Source: Sorangium cellulosum (lineage in GTDB: Bacteria > Myxococcota_A > Polyangia > Polyangiales > Polyangiaceae). Taken from it: DNA of 64,000 bases. Shown in pieces: positions 37,401 through 45,803 of this stretch (its first letter is position 1; every line of letters starts with the position of its first letter). A program made the position numbers and the translations under genes. The stretch spans positions 13,941,501 to 14,005,500 of the forward strand of contig NZ_CP012673.1 in the NCBI RefSeq assembly GCF_002950945.1, given 5' to 3'. The notes below the pieces were generated by a model, which was not told the origin of the DNA, searched no databases, and saw only the letters and a list, made by a program, of their open reading frames with translations.

Positions 37401-40400
37401 TCTATATCCATGACAGCGGAAACCGTCGGATACGGCGCGTCGACCCGAGTGGAACCATCGTGACCGCGGCGGGCAACGGCGTGTACTCGAACACCACCGC
37501 CGTCGTCGGCGGCGTCCCCGCGACCTCGACGCCTCTCGGCGAGAACGTGGGCCCGATCACGGTTGGACAGGACGGTAGCTTGTACATCACCTGTTTCCCG
37601 GGCCTCGCTCCGACCTCGAGCTCGTACGTGCGGCGGGTGAGGCCCGACGGGATCATCACCGTCTTCGCCGGGACGGGAGTCTATCCAACAGGCGTCTCGA
37701 ACGGTGATGGCGGACCTGCCACCGAAGCGCAGTTCACCTACATCGCCGGGATTGCTGTGGCGCCGGACGGCACCGTGTATCTCTCCGACGCTCACAAGGA
37801 CCGCATCCGACGCGTCGACACGCGCGGCATCATCACAACCATCGCCGGGGGCGGAGCGACGACACAGACAGGCGACGGAGGACCGGCCAGCTCGGCCGCC
37901 GTGCGAAACCCAAGCGCGATGGCTCTTGGCAAGGATGGAAGTCTTTATGTCTATGCGAGCGGAGCCGGTGATTACCTCATCCGCCGGATCGACCCGAACG
38001 GCATCATCACCACCGTCGCGGGCCGACGCGGCGCCTACCCGGGCGGGTGCGTCGACGCCCCCTGCGGCTTCGGCGGCCCGGCCGCCGCGGCGTGGCTCGA
38101 TAACCTGCAGTCCTTGGCGGTTACGCCGGCAGGAGATCTGCTGCTCGGGTACACTCACTACTCTCCGATCGCGGGCCAGGGGTCGATCTCCCGCGTGAAA
38201 GCTGCGCTCCCGGGGCTGAGCGCGAACGACATCGCCGTGGCGAGCCACGATGGGAGCGAGATCTACGGCTTCGACGAGCAGGGGCGGCACCTCGTCACGC
38301 GGGACGCGCTCCTCGGCATCGTGCGCTACCAGTTCGCCTACGACACCGCAGGAAGGCTGGCGACGATCACCGACGTCGACAACCGGGTGACGACGATCCA
38401 GCGTGATGCAAACGGCGCCCCGACCGCCGTCGTGTCGCCCAGCGGGCAGAGCACCGCGCTCGCGGTGGACGAAGAGGGCTACCTCGCGACGGTGACGAAT
38501 CCGGCGAACGAGGTGACGACGCTGGACTATTATCCGGGCACCGGGCTCCTCCAGTCGTTGGTCGACCCCCAGGAGCGCCTTCATGGGTTCCAGTACGACG
38601 CGGAGGGACGCCTGACAAGGGACACCGATCCGGCAGGCGGCTTCAAGGCGCTCAGCCGGACGAGCACGGCGTCAGGATACCGCGTCACGCTCACGACCGC
38701 CGAGGGGCGGGCGCGGGTCTACGAGATCGACAGGCTCTCCACCGGCGCCGAGGAGCGCGCTCACAGCGGGGCGGAGGGCCATTCGGCGGTGGAAGAGATC
38801 TCCACGAGCGGAGCTCGGAAGGTCACAACCTTGGACGGGACCGTGATCTCGACGGAGCTGAAGGGCGACCCGCGCTTCGGCATGCAGTCGCCGATCATTG
38901 GCAAGGAGACCACGACGACGCCCCTCGGCAAGACGAAGGAGATCATCCGGTCACGCATGGCGACCCTCTCGGATCCGCTCGATCTCCATAGCCTCGTCTC
39001 GCTCACCAATACGGTGACGATCAACGGGAACACCTTCACCGAGGTGTTCAACAGGGCATCGCGCACCAGCGTCTCCACGACGGCGGCCGGGAGGCAGGTG
39101 ACGACCACCCTGAACGCGCAGGGACGCATGGCCTCGATGGCGGCCCCTGGGATCCTGCCGAAGGAGTTCACCTACCATCCGGATGGCCGCCTCCATACGC
39201 TCGTGCAGGGGTCCAGGACGTGGACCTATATGTACGACGCCAGCGGCTGGCCCGCGACGGAGGTCGATCCGCTGCTTCACACGACCTCCTTCCAGTACGA
39301 TCCGGCCGGCCGGATCGCGCAGCTGACGAGGGCTGACAGCGAGGTCACCGGGACGAGCTACTACGACAGCGGGGCCCTCCAGTCCGTGACACCTCCTGAC
39401 CGGCCCGCCCACACGTTCAGCTACTCCGAGATCGACCTCCAGGAGGGATACCAGGCCCCCGCCGCCGGCGGCATCCCGACGGAGACCACCTGGTCTCATG
39501 ACCTGGACGGCCTCCTCACGAGCTCGAGCCGGCCCGGGGAGCCCGCCACGGTGTATACGCGGGATCCCTCCTCAGGCCGGCTCAGCCAGGTGACCCTGCC
39601 GCTCGGCATGGGCACGATCGGTTACGGCTACCACCCGACGACCGGTCGTGTCGAGAGCATCACCGGACCGGCGGGCGTCTCGCTTGCTTTCGTCTACGAC
39701 GGCCTGCTGCTCACCAGGCAGACCTGGACAGGCACCGGGTTCGGGAGCGGCTTCGGCAGGGTGCAGTGGACGCACGACAACGACTTTCGCATCGATACCG
39801 AGACCGTGACCGGCGGCGCGACCATCAACTATGACTACGACCTCGACGGTTACGTGAGCCAGGTCGCCGGGCTCACGGTCTCCCGACACCCTGCGAACGG
39901 GCTGTACACCGGTAGCACGGTCGGCATCGTCAGCGACACGGTCACCCCGGACGCCTACGGCGCCATGGCGACCTATGTCGCACAGTCCGGCGGCTCGACG
40001 ATTTACGAGGTGACTTACACCCCGGACGAGCTGGGGCGCGTCCAGAGCATGACCGAGACGATCCAGGGCGATACGCACACCTACGAGTATGCCTACGACC
40101 TCGCCGGCCTGCTCTACCAGGTGTTCAGAGACGGAGCGCTCGCGGCGCACTACGACTATGACGCCAACGGGAACCGGCTCGGACGCACGGCGTCGTCGGT
40201 GGTCGAGACCGGCACGTACGACGATCAGGACCGGCTGCTCACCTACGGGTCCAAGACGTACGGCATCAGCGCGGCGGGCGACAGGACGAGCGTGACCGAC
40301 GCGGTGACGGGCGGGACGACGGCGTTCACCTACGACGCGCTCGGCAACCTCCGGGAGGTCACGCTGCCGAACGCGGATGTCGTCCGTTACGAGGTCGACG

Positions 40401-41176
40401 GGCAGAACCGCCGCATCTGGGAGAGGAGGAACGGCGCCCTCGTGAGGGGGTTCCTCTACCGAGACGAGCTTCGCGTCGTCGCGGAACTGAACGCCTCGGG
40501 CGGCGTAGTCTCGCAGTTCGTCTACGCGCAGGACCGCAACGTGCCCGATCTCATCGTGAAGGGCGCGAACACCTACCGCGTGCTCACGGACCACCGCGGC
40601 AGCCCGCGGCTGGTCGTCCACGCCACGACCGGCGCCGTGGCCCAGCGGCTCGACTACGACGAGTTTGGCCGTGTTCTGCTGGACACGAACCCGGGCTTCC
40701 AGCCGTTCGGGTTCGCGGGCGGGCTCTACGACCGAAACACCGGGCTCGTGAGGTTCGGGGCGCGAGACTACGATCCCGAGACGGGGCGGTGGACCGCGAA
40801 GGACCCGACGCTCCTCGCGGACGGGACAAACGTGTACGCGTACGCGTCGGGCGATCCCATCAATTACTTCGATCCGGATGGGAGAGCAGCCCACATCATC
40901 CCCGCCCTCGGCCCTCTCGTGCTGCCGCCTGCGGTCCTCGCGACCGGGATCGCAGTCGGGGCTGCCATCGTCGTGGGGTTTGGCGCAAAGTCGGCTGTGT
41001 GTATGATCAAACTGCAAGAATGCATCGACGAATCACCCCAGGAATGCGAGGACTACAGGAAGCCTCCGGAGAACAGGAGCGAGGTTTGTGGGGAATGCTT
41101 CGAGAAATGCATGGAGAATGCGCGCAAGATCTGGTATTTCAAGAATCCGTGGCCGAGCGGTTGCGGCGGCGTCTGA
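34436..41176 (+). CDS. giant RHS/YD-repeat lipoprotein with NHL insert and Cys-rich tip
   Basis: 2246 residues. An unusually long basic n-region (about 33 residues) precedes a lipobox with Cys 52 (IGAACSP). A DNRLRE-like module (about 75-245), two Cys/Asp loops of the DACTTDTCDP type, and a carboxypeptidase-regulatory-like fold (about 345-420) follow. A Gly/Asp linker (about 663-682) leads to the RHS region beginning at GEALPIVGTPFSLHYQS. NHL-type repeats occupy about 920-1245 (GPDGSIYFSDIHTDRVRKI and relatives). YD repeats run about 1280-2085, then the RHS core (PFGFAGGLYDRNTGLVRFGA to NYFDPDGRA, about 2090-2151). The last 95 residues are a hydrophobic helix plus seven Cys. The order resembles teneurin-like and polymorphic-toxin RHS proteins. 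Codon use in the tip is less GC-rich than in the shell. Confidence 0.92.
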   Translation: MVELTARLLTKRHRRAYLQALEIFDPPSRYRRRCLLLANGILLSVIAIGAACSPGAPDEGLHGTAKLAAGAGHATCVTIQRGTLGTVEDGTIWETFPTWSDSTVLLRTGTLAGFGVRHAVLRFDLSPVPAAATVVSATLRLQQIYRDDTSTSTINIHRITSPWTEPTVTWASLGNGSAFGPAIAASFQSLPGAGIRSADLTSLTAAWLAGTVPNQGVLLEEAPVLTTSFRSSEEPQIDRRPRLEVCYTTSASCTGTLDDNDACTTDTCDPVLGIQHTPISTDDGDPSTIDTCDPATGAVTHVACPALDPTVATRLIDAVACIYQGPNAPQTGVTATFDPASVAVIKGKVATRAGAPIPGVKVGVLHHGAGDAESYGQVLTRADGAFELVVRGGQPLTVKYEKSGYLPVQRQVRADWQHWSSAPDVVLIESDPVVTPVALGSTPDIQVARGSVQSDESGTRQATLLFPPGTTGTMTVPNPSGPPGSTTTVALPAEVHVRATEYTVGPKGPEAMPGALPPTSAYTYAVELGLDEAVAAGATKVEFNHPIPFYVENFLDFPVGMAVPLGYYDAPKAAWVPSNDGRIIEILDVSGGVASVDIDGDELADDASELAALGMSADELEQLATLYTAGTSLWRVQVSHFTPWDCNWPFGPPGDGASPPGPGDGGDGGGGGGGGGDGGGRPDPEETEDESCKEDGSIIECENQILGEALPIVGTPFSLHYQSDRAWGRKDQRRLRIPLTRSYVPASLKRIESNVTIAGRTFADSVECPCEPDQSYDFDWDGTDARGRSLVGKQPVSVEIGYVYDGVYRQPQIAGTTNGQSFGLPSSVAITGSRTRQEVTLWRRWERMLGASRNASDGLGGWSLSEHHMFDPSASTLYLGNGARVTGRTMETMLDKVAGRVPRSTASRADGVNATSAYVDAYGVAAGPDGSIYFSDIHTDRVRKISPGGIVSTVAGVDGSPGYNGDNRLATTAQLSDPKKLAFGPDGSLYIHDSGNRRIRRVDPSGTIVTAAGNGVYSNTTAVVGGVPATSTPLGENVGPITVGQDGSLYITCFPGLAPTSSSYVRRVRPDGIITVFAGTGVYPTGVSNGDGGPATEAQFTYIAGIAVAPDGTVYLSDAHKDRIRRVDTRGIITTIAGGGATTQTGDGGPASSAAVRNPSAMALGKDGSLYVYASGAGDYLIRRIDPNGIITTVAGRRGAYPGGCVDAPCGFGGPAAAAWLDNLQSLAVTPAGDLLLGYTHYSPIAGQGSISRVKAALPGLSANDIAVASHDGSEIYGFDEQGRHLVTRDALLGIVRYQFAYDTAGRLATITDVDNRVTTIQRDANGAPTAVVSPSGQSTALAVDEEGYLATVTNPANEVTTLDYYPGTGLLQSLVDPQERLHGFQYDAEGRLTRDTDPAGGFKALSRTSTASGYRVTLTTAEGRARVYEIDRLSTGAEERAHSGAEGHSAVEEISTSGARKVTTLDGTVISTELKGDPRFGMQSPIIGKETTTTPLGKTKEIIRSRMATLSDPLDLHSLVSLTNTVTINGNTFTEVFNRASRTSVSTTAAGRQVTTTLNAQGRMASMAAPGILPKEFTYHPDGRLHTLVQGSRTWTYMYDASGWPATEVDPLLHTTSFQYDPAGRIAQLTRADSEVTGTSYYDSGALQSVTPPDRPAHTFSYSEIDLQEGYQAPAAGGIPTETTWSHDLDGLLTSSSRPGEPATVYTRDPSSGRLSQVTLPLGMGTIGYGYHPTTGRVESITGPAGVSLAFVYDGLLLTRQTWTGTGFGSGFGRVQWTHDNDFRIDTETVTGGATINYDYDLDGYVSQVAGLTVSRHPANGLYTGSTVGIVSDTVTPDAYGAMATYVAQSGGSTIYEVTYTPDELGRVQSMTETIQGDTHTYEYAYDLAGLLYQVFRDGALAAHYDYDANGNRLGRTASSVVETGTYDDQDRLLTYGSKTYGISAAGDRTSVTDAVTGGTTAFTYDALGNLREVTLPNADVVRYEVDGQNRRIWERRNGALVRGFLYRDELRVVAELNASGGVVSQFVYAQDRNVPDLIVKGANTYRVLTDHRGSPRLVVHATTGAVAQRLDYDEFGRVLLDTNPGFQPFGFAGGLYDRNTGLVRFGARDYDPETGRWTAKDPTLLADGTNVYAYASGDPINYFDPDGRAAHIIPALGPLVLPPAVLATGIAVGAAIVVGFGAKSAVCMIKLQECIDESPQECEDYRKPPENRSEVCGECFEKCMENARKIWYFKNPWPSGCGGV

Positions 41177-41227
41177 TGCGATCGGGTGGAGATCGTGGAT
41201 GCCCGCTCGGAGCGCGTGGAATAGCCT

Positions 41228-41632
41228 ATGGAATCCGTCCCTGCTGATGCCACGACCCACGGAGGCGAGACCACGTTGTGGTGGATCCTCCTGGTGAATG
41301 GGAGAGAGTTGAAGAGGGTTCCTGTCAGCGGGCTCATGCAAAGAGGAGTCTCCATGGCGGTCGCCTGGCAGCTGGTGACGCCTGAGCAGTTCGCGTGGCT
41401 GCCCAGGTGGCTACGGCGTCCCGCTGTGTTCCGCCTGATCGATCGGATCGACTCGCCTCGGGCAGGGCAGCCGTGCGCGGGTTGGGTGCCCACGGAGCGG
41501 TACCTCGCCGGCGAGCCGAGGGTGTCCGTCTCGCTCTCGACCGAGCTGGGCTCGGTCGGCTATGTGCCGCGGTACGGGGACGTGATCCAGATCCGTGTCG
41601 TGCGGGAACGAAACGATGCGCGTGTCGGTTGA
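41228..41632 (+). CDS. orphan small protein behind the RHS tip (possible immunity gene)
   Basis: 134 residues from ATG 41228, 51 bases behind the RHS stop; no strong Shine-Dalgarno. Sequence features: a hydrophobic N-terminal patch (TTLWWILLVNG), a Trp/Pro-rich middle (FAWLPRWLRRPAVFRL) and a C-terminal beta-rich part (SVGYVPRYGDVIQIRVV). I recognise no family. In polymorphic toxin loci the immunity gene stands directly behind the toxin tip, so position alone makes this a candidate; there is no sequence proof. Its 3' end overlaps the next small frame. Confidence 0.55.
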   Translation: MESVPADATTHGGETTLWWILLVNGRELKRVPVSGLMQRGVSMAVAWQLVTPEQFAWLPRWLRRPAVFRLIDRIDSPRAGQPCAGWVPTERYLAGEPRVSVSLSTELGSVGYVPRYGDVIQIRVVRERNDARVG

Positions 41633-41996
41633 GCTGAAGCGATCGACGGGGTGCATTCAGCGCACGCTGCGTGGTTCCTCCGGGTACTTCGCGTTCGCTG
41701 CGCTGACCCGCCGGCGCTGGCCGGAGGCCGCGGGCGGCAACCGCCCGCAGCCTCCGCGCGGCGCCCCGGAGCAACAACCATCGAGGCTCCGGCGGCTCTA
41801 TGTGGGCCTCGCTTCCCTCCTGTGCCGAGGTGGCGCAGGGCGACAGCCACCGGAAGGCCATGAGGGAGGACGCTTCGTCGTCAAGGACTGGTATGTCGCC
41901 CTCACGTCATCCCTCGATGGCTCGTCCAGCCACGAGGGATGGGAGATTGACCCTGATGAAGAGTGGGAGATGGAGGTGAGGGTCGAGCGCGATTGA
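41616..41996 (+). CDS. doubtful second small ORF, interrupted by a hairpin-rich segment
   Basis: 126 residues from ATG 41616, overlapping the previous gene by 17 bases. Residues 1-12 and the C-terminal 45 residues (VVKDWYVALTSSLDGSSSHE, then WEIDPDEEWEMEV) look like ordinary soluble protein, but the middle is Arg/Pro/Gly-rich and contains a strong hairpin at the DNA level (41723-41755). Either a repeat has inserted into a small gene without breaking the frame, or only the 3' part is a real gene. Low confidence; it could share an immunity role with the 41228 product. Confidence 0.4.
   Translation: MRVSVELKRSTGCIQRTLRGSSGYFAFAALTRRRWPEAAGGNRPQPPRGAPEQQPSRLRRLYVGLASLLCRGGAGRQPPEGHEGGRFVVKDWYVALTSSLDGSSSHEGWEIDPDEEWEMEVRVERD
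41723..41755. repeat. 15-bp inverted repeat with 3-base loop
   Basis: GGAGGCCGCGGGCGG (41723-41737) pairs with CCGCCCGCAGCCTCC (41741-41755) at 14 of 15 positions around CAA. It lies inside the doubtful second small ORF. If that ORF is not real, this would be a good terminator stem for the RHS transcription unit. Confidence 0.6.
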
Positions 41997-42048
41997 TCGT
42001 GCGGCGTCGTACGATCCATCGCGCCCGCTCTCCTCGCCTCCACGCGCG

Positions 42049-42068
42049 GAGGGGCCCCCCGGGCCCTC
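42049..42068. terminator. GC hairpin between convergent units
   Basis: GAGGG(G)CCC at 42049-42057 pairs with GGGCCCTC at 42061-42068 (8 bp, one bulged G, 3-base loop), 11 bases beyond the purA stop on the minus strand. No U-tract. Confidence 0.4.
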
Positions 42069-42079
42069 AGCCCCGCGCC

Positions 42080-43363
42080 TCACGCGAACGCGTTGCGCCG
42101 CACGATGGTCGCGTCGCGCTCCGCGCCGACCGACACCACGTCGACCGGCACGCCCGTCTCCTTCTCGACGAGCTCCACGTACTGCCGCGCCGCCGCCGGC
42201 AGCTCGCTCATCGAGCGGGCGCTGTCGATCGACTCGCTCCACTCGGTCACCGGCTCGAGCACCGGCTTCGACGTCGCGAGCTCGTCGATCGGGAACTCCC
42301 GCGTCCGGCCCGACGGCGTGTCGTAGGCCACGCACACCTTGAGCTCCGGCATGCCCGTGAGCACGTCGAGCTTGGTGAGCGCGATGCCGTCGAGGCCGTT
42401 CACGCGCGCCGCGTACCGCAGCGCCGGCAGATCCAGCCAGCCGGTCCGCCGCGGGCGGCCCGTCACCGAGCCGTACTCCCCGCCGACCGCCCGCAGCCGC
42501 TCGCCGAGCGGGCCGCCGAGCTCCGTCGGGAACGGGCCCTCGCCCACCCGCGTGCAGTACGCCTTCGCGAGGCCGAGCACCCGGCGGATGCGCGTCGGGC
42601 CGACCCCGGCCCCCACACACGCGCCCCCCGCGATCGCCGACGACGACGTGACGAACGGGAACGTGCCGTGATCGATGTCGAGCAGCGTCCCCTGCGCCCC
42701 CTCGAGGAGCACCCGCTCGCCGCGGCGGAGCGCGCCGTCGATGAGCTGCGACGTGTCGGCCAGGAGCGGCGTGATGCGCTTCGCGAGCGGCGCGATCTCC
42801 TCGAGGATCGCGTCGAGCGCGGGCGGCTCGCCGCCGAGCGCGCGCAGCGTCGGCGTCCACGCCTCGATCGAGCGCGCGACGAGCCCCGCGAGCCGTTTCA
42901 TGTCGCGCAGGTCGCCGAGCCGCGCCCCGCGCCGCGCCGCCTTGTCCTCGTAACACGGGCCGATGCCGCGCTTCGTCGTCCCGAGGCGCTCGCCGTCCGC
43001 CGCCGCCGCCTCGCGCAGCGAGTCGACGAGCGGGTGGAACGGCAGGATCAGGTGCGCGCGATCCGAGACGAACAGCCGACCCTCCGTCGAGCAGCCCCGC
43101 GCCTCGACCGCGTCGATCTCGGAGACGAGCACCCCCGGGTCGACGACCATGCCCTGCGCCATCACGCAGCGGGCGTTCTGGCGGAGGATGCCGCTCGGGA
43201 TGAGCCGCACGATGAGCTTCTCCTGGCCCACCACCAGCGTGTGGCCGGCGTTGGGCCCGCCGGCGTAGCGCACCACGAGGTCGGCGCTCTCCGTGTACAG
43301 GTCGACGACCTTGCCCTTGCCCTCGTCGCCCCATTGCGCGCCGACGATCACGATCGCGGTCAT
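42080..43363 (-). CDS. purA: adenylosuccinate synthetase
   Basis: 427 residues, the normal length for PurA. The GTP-binding start IVIVGAQWGDEGKGKVVD, the VRYAGGPNAGHTLVV segment, TTKRGIGPCYEDKAARRG, LLEGAQGTLLDIDHGTFPFVT and the NGLDGIALTKLDVL guanine-specificity motif (TKLD) are all present. It makes adenylosuccinate from IMP, aspartate and GTP in purine synthesis. ATG 43363 has GGGAGGAGC upstream; an in-frame ATG at 43387 adds eight residues without family support. It lies 111 bases downstream of hisZ on the same strand; hisZ-purA pairing is widespread in bacteria. Confidence 0.97.
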   Translation of the reverse strand: MTAIVIVGAQWGDEGKGKVVDLYTESADLVVRYAGGPNAGHTLVVGQEKLIVRLIPSGILRQNARCVMAQGMVVDPGVLVSEIDAVEARGCSTEGRLFVSDRAHLILPFHPLVDSLREAAAADGERLGTTKRGIGPCYEDKAARRGARLGDLRDMKRLAGLVARSIEAWTPTLRALGGEPPALDAILEEIAPLAKRITPLLADTSQLIDGALRRGERVLLEGAQGTLLDIDHGTFPFVTSSSAIAGGACVGAGVGPTRIRRVLGLAKAYCTRVGEGPFPTELGGPLGERLRAVGGEYGSVTGRPRRTGWLDLPALRYAARVNGLDGIALTKLDVLTGMPELKVCVAYDTPSGRTREFPIDELATSKPVLEPVTEWSESIDSARSMSELPAAARQYVELVEKETGVPVDVVSVGAERDATIVRRNAFA

Positions 43364-43474
43364 TCCGAAGCTCCTCCCGGGTCCCATGGCCCGTGTTGTG
43401 CCCGCCCGTCAGCCCGGGCGGCTCCTTCCGGGTCCCGCTCGCCTTTACCCCAGGCTCGCGTGCCTAGCGAGCGT

Positions 43475-44914
43475 CTACTTGTCGCCCCGACGACCCGCCC
43501 CCGTCTTCAGCGCGATCGCCTGGGCGGCCGCCTCGTCGTCGAGGCCCGGAAGGACGGCGCCCCCGCCGCGCGCCGCGTCGCCCCCGCCCGGCCCCGCCTC
43601 CACCACGACGAGCGCCCCGTCCTGCTCGCGCACGAGGTGCGAGAAGCGCCAGGACGCCGCGTACCCCTCGGGATCCTGGTCGAGGGGGTGCGCCACGACC
43701 GGGACGCCGCGCCGCCGCAGGGCCGCCGCGAGCGGCTCGGCCCGCTCCGACGCCACCGCGAGCAGCACCCGCGGCGCCGGCTCGTCCGCCACGCCCGCGG
43801 CGTCGCGCGCCCAGGCCAGCGCGTCGAGGTTCAGCGCGAAGCCGACCGCCGGGATCGGCAGGCCGAAGCGGGAGAGCAGCTCGTCGTAACGTCCGCCCGC
43901 CACGATCGGCTCCCCGGGGCCGTCGGCGAGCACATGGAAAATTGCACCGGTGTAGTATTCCAGGCCGCGCAGCTCGCCGAGGTCGACGCGGAGCGCGGGG
44001 CCGAGCTCGGGGCTGGCCTGGGCGGCGTCCCAGAGCGCACGCAGCTCGGCGAGCGGCGCCTCGGCGGGTGTGCCCGAGAGGAGCTGCGTGGCCCGGTCGA
44101 ACACGAGGGCGCCGTCCGGGTCGGCCGCGCCGCCGCCCGCGAGGTCCGGGAGCGCGGCGATCGCGGCGGCGATGCGGGGCGCTACGTCGGTGGCCCTCGG
44201 GCTCGCGAGCACGGCGGCGAGGCGCGACGTGTCCTTCTGCTCGAGCACCTCGGACAGCTCGGACGCGAGCCCCTTCGGGACGGCGTCGAGCAGCGCGCGC
44301 GCGATCATCGCGTGGCCGAGGTCGACCACGAACCGATCGAGGCCGGCCTCCCGCACGGAGGAGGCCGCGAGCCGGAGCATCTCGAGGTCGCCGCCGAGCG
44401 TGCCGATTCCGTACAGCTCCACGCCGGCCTGCGGGATCTGCCGGTGGCGCCGCGCCCGGCCCTGGCGCCGCCGGAGGACCGTGCCCTCGTAACAGAGGCG
44501 GATCGGCCGGGGCGCGTCGGCGAGCCGCGTCGCGACGAGCCGCGCGATCTGTGGGGTCATGTCGGGACGGAGCGCCGCCACCTCGCCGGACTCGGGCTCG
44601 ATGAAGCGCAGCACGTCCGCGGCGTCCAGGGTGCCGAGGCCGCGCTCGAGCACCTCGGCGAACTCGAACGCCGGCAGCGAGACCGGTGCGTAGCCGTACA
44701 GGACGAAGTGGTCGAGCACGCGCTTCGCGAGCGCGCGCCGGCGCCGCGCCTCCTCCGGGAGGAGGTCGCGCATGCCGGCGGGCAGCGGGTGCGCCAGCGC
44801 GCGGGGCGGCGAGGAGGGCGAGGACAAGGACGTCGAGGGCCGGGCCGCCTCCGGGGCTGGCGCGTTGCGGTCGTTCCCTCGGGGGGGATCCCATCGCGGA
44901 GCGTCGCTGGACAT
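43475..44914 (-). CDS. hisZ: ATP phosphoribosyltransferase regulatory subunit HisZ
   Basis: 479 residues. It has the HisRS-like class II synthetase fold used by HisZ: LPAGMRDLLPEEARRRRALA, VLRFIEPESGEVAALRPDMT, QIPQAGVELYGIG and the C-terminal PIVAGGRYDELLSRFG with VGFALNLDAL. Compared with true HisRS it lacks the anticodon-binding domain, and the purA neighbour supports HisZ. HisZ pairs with short HisG to start histidine synthesis. Oddities: an N-terminal Ser/Pro-rich extension of about 45 residues and a C-terminal extension of about 90 residues with a Gly-rich stretch. A TATAAG box lies eight bases before ATG 44914 on the minus strand. Confidence 0.85.
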   Translation of the reverse strand: MSSDAPRWDPPRGNDRNAPAPEAARPSTSLSSPSSPPRALAHPLPAGMRDLLPEEARRRRALAKRVLDHFVLYGYAPVSLPAFEFAEVLERGLGTLDAADVLRFIEPESGEVAALRPDMTPQIARLVATRLADAPRPIRLCYEGTVLRRRQGRARRHRQIPQAGVELYGIGTLGGDLEMLRLAASSVREAGLDRFVVDLGHAMIARALLDAVPKGLASELSEVLEQKDTSRLAAVLASPRATDVAPRIAAAIAALPDLAGGGAADPDGALVFDRATQLLSGTPAEAPLAELRALWDAAQASPELGPALRVDLGELRGLEYYTGAIFHVLADGPGEPIVAGGRYDELLSRFGLPIPAVGFALNLDALAWARDAAGVADEPAPRVLLAVASERAEPLAAALRRRGVPVVAHPLDQDPEGYAASWRFSHLVREQDGALVVVEAGPGGGDAARGGGAVLPGLDDEAAAQAIALKTGAGRRGDK

Positions 44915-45027
44915 GGTGGCCGCTTATACAGGCTGAGCACGCGGTGCGCACGCGGCGCGCACGTCCGTTGAGCTTGCCGTGGCAAGACGTTTGCTGGTCG
45001 TCGCTGACCGAAGCGCACCAACGGGGC

Positions 45028-45048
45028 GCGTGCGCTGGAAGCGCACGC
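45028..45048. promoter_or_regulatory. 9-bp perfect palindrome upstream of the ECF sigma gene
   Basis: GCGTGCGCT (45028-45036), loop GGA, AGCGCACGC (45040-45048). It ends 26 bases before ATG 45075. It may be an operator or an RNA hairpin in the leader that affects access to the AAGAGG Shine-Dalgarno. Confidence 0.45.
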
Positions 45049-45074
45049 ACCGCCCTCGACGAAGAGGATGGCCC

Positions 45075-45794
45075 ATGGCTCTGACCGCCGTTCCGACCGA
45101 TGTTCCGAGCGCCAGCACGAGGCCCCAGGCTCCCGCGGTGTCACGCGGTCTCCCCCCGCCCGGCGCGGTCGGGTCGCGCCCGTCGTGCCGGACCGCGGGT
45201 GCGAGCCCGCTGGCCGAGGTGATCGGCAGGGCGAAGGAGGGCGACCGGGAGTCGCTCGACGAGCTCACGCGGGTCATCCGTCCGCACGTGGAGCGGCAGC
45301 TCGCGCGTTACCCGGTGTCCGACGAGGACCGGCTCGACCTGGTCCAGTCGACGCTGCTGCAGGTGGTCCGGACGATCCGCTCGTTCCGGGGCGACTCGAG
45401 CTTCACGACGTGGCTCTTCCGGGTGACGGCGAACGAGGCGCTGATGCTGATGCGGTCGCAGCGGCGGCAGCGGGCCCGCATCGTCGAGGGGCTCGATTTC
45501 GAGGAGCTCGGCCTCCTGCCGACGATGCGCAGCACGATCGGCGAGGACGACGCGGCGTCCGCGGCGGAGCGGGAGGCGTACGTCCGCGAGGCGCTCTGCG
45601 AGCTGCCGGACGACTACCGGGACGTGGTGCTGGCGCACTACCACGAGGACCTCGGCCTCCAGGAGATCGCGCAGAAGCTCGCCGTGAGCGAGAGCGCGGT
45701 GCGGTCGCGGCTGCACCGGGCGCGCGTGCGCCTGCGCGCGATCCTCAACGCGACCGCGTTCGGCCGCGAGATCGCCGAGGGCGTCGCGGCCTGA
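45075..45794 (+). CDS. ECF-type RNA polymerase sigma factor
   Basis: 239 residues from ATG 45075. A Pro/Ser-rich N-terminal extension of about 45 residues precedes region 2 (LAEVIGRAKEGDRESLDELT, DRLDLVQSTLLQVVRTI, and FTTWLFRVTANEALMLMRSQ) and region 4 (LPDDYRDVVLAHYHEDL, then IAQKLAVSESAVRSRLHRAR). These are diagnostic for ECF sigma factors, which recruit RNA polymerase to their regulon's promoters. No anti-sigma gene is adjacent; the downstream gene is convergent at nine bases. A perfect palindrome lies in the upstream region. Target genes are unknown. Confidence 0.92.
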   Translation: MALTAVPTDVPSASTRPQAPAVSRGLPPPGAVGSRPSCRTAGASPLAEVIGRAKEGDRESLDELTRVIRPHVERQLARYPVSDEDRLDLVQSTLLQVVRTIRSFRGDSSFTTWLFRVTANEALMLMRSQRRQRARIVEGLDFEELGLLPTMRSTIGEDDAASAAEREAYVREALCELPDDYRDVVLAHYHEDLGLQEIAQKLAVSESAVRSRLHRARVRLRAILNATAFGREIAEGVAA

Positions 45795-45803
45795 GGGGCG
45801 CGT

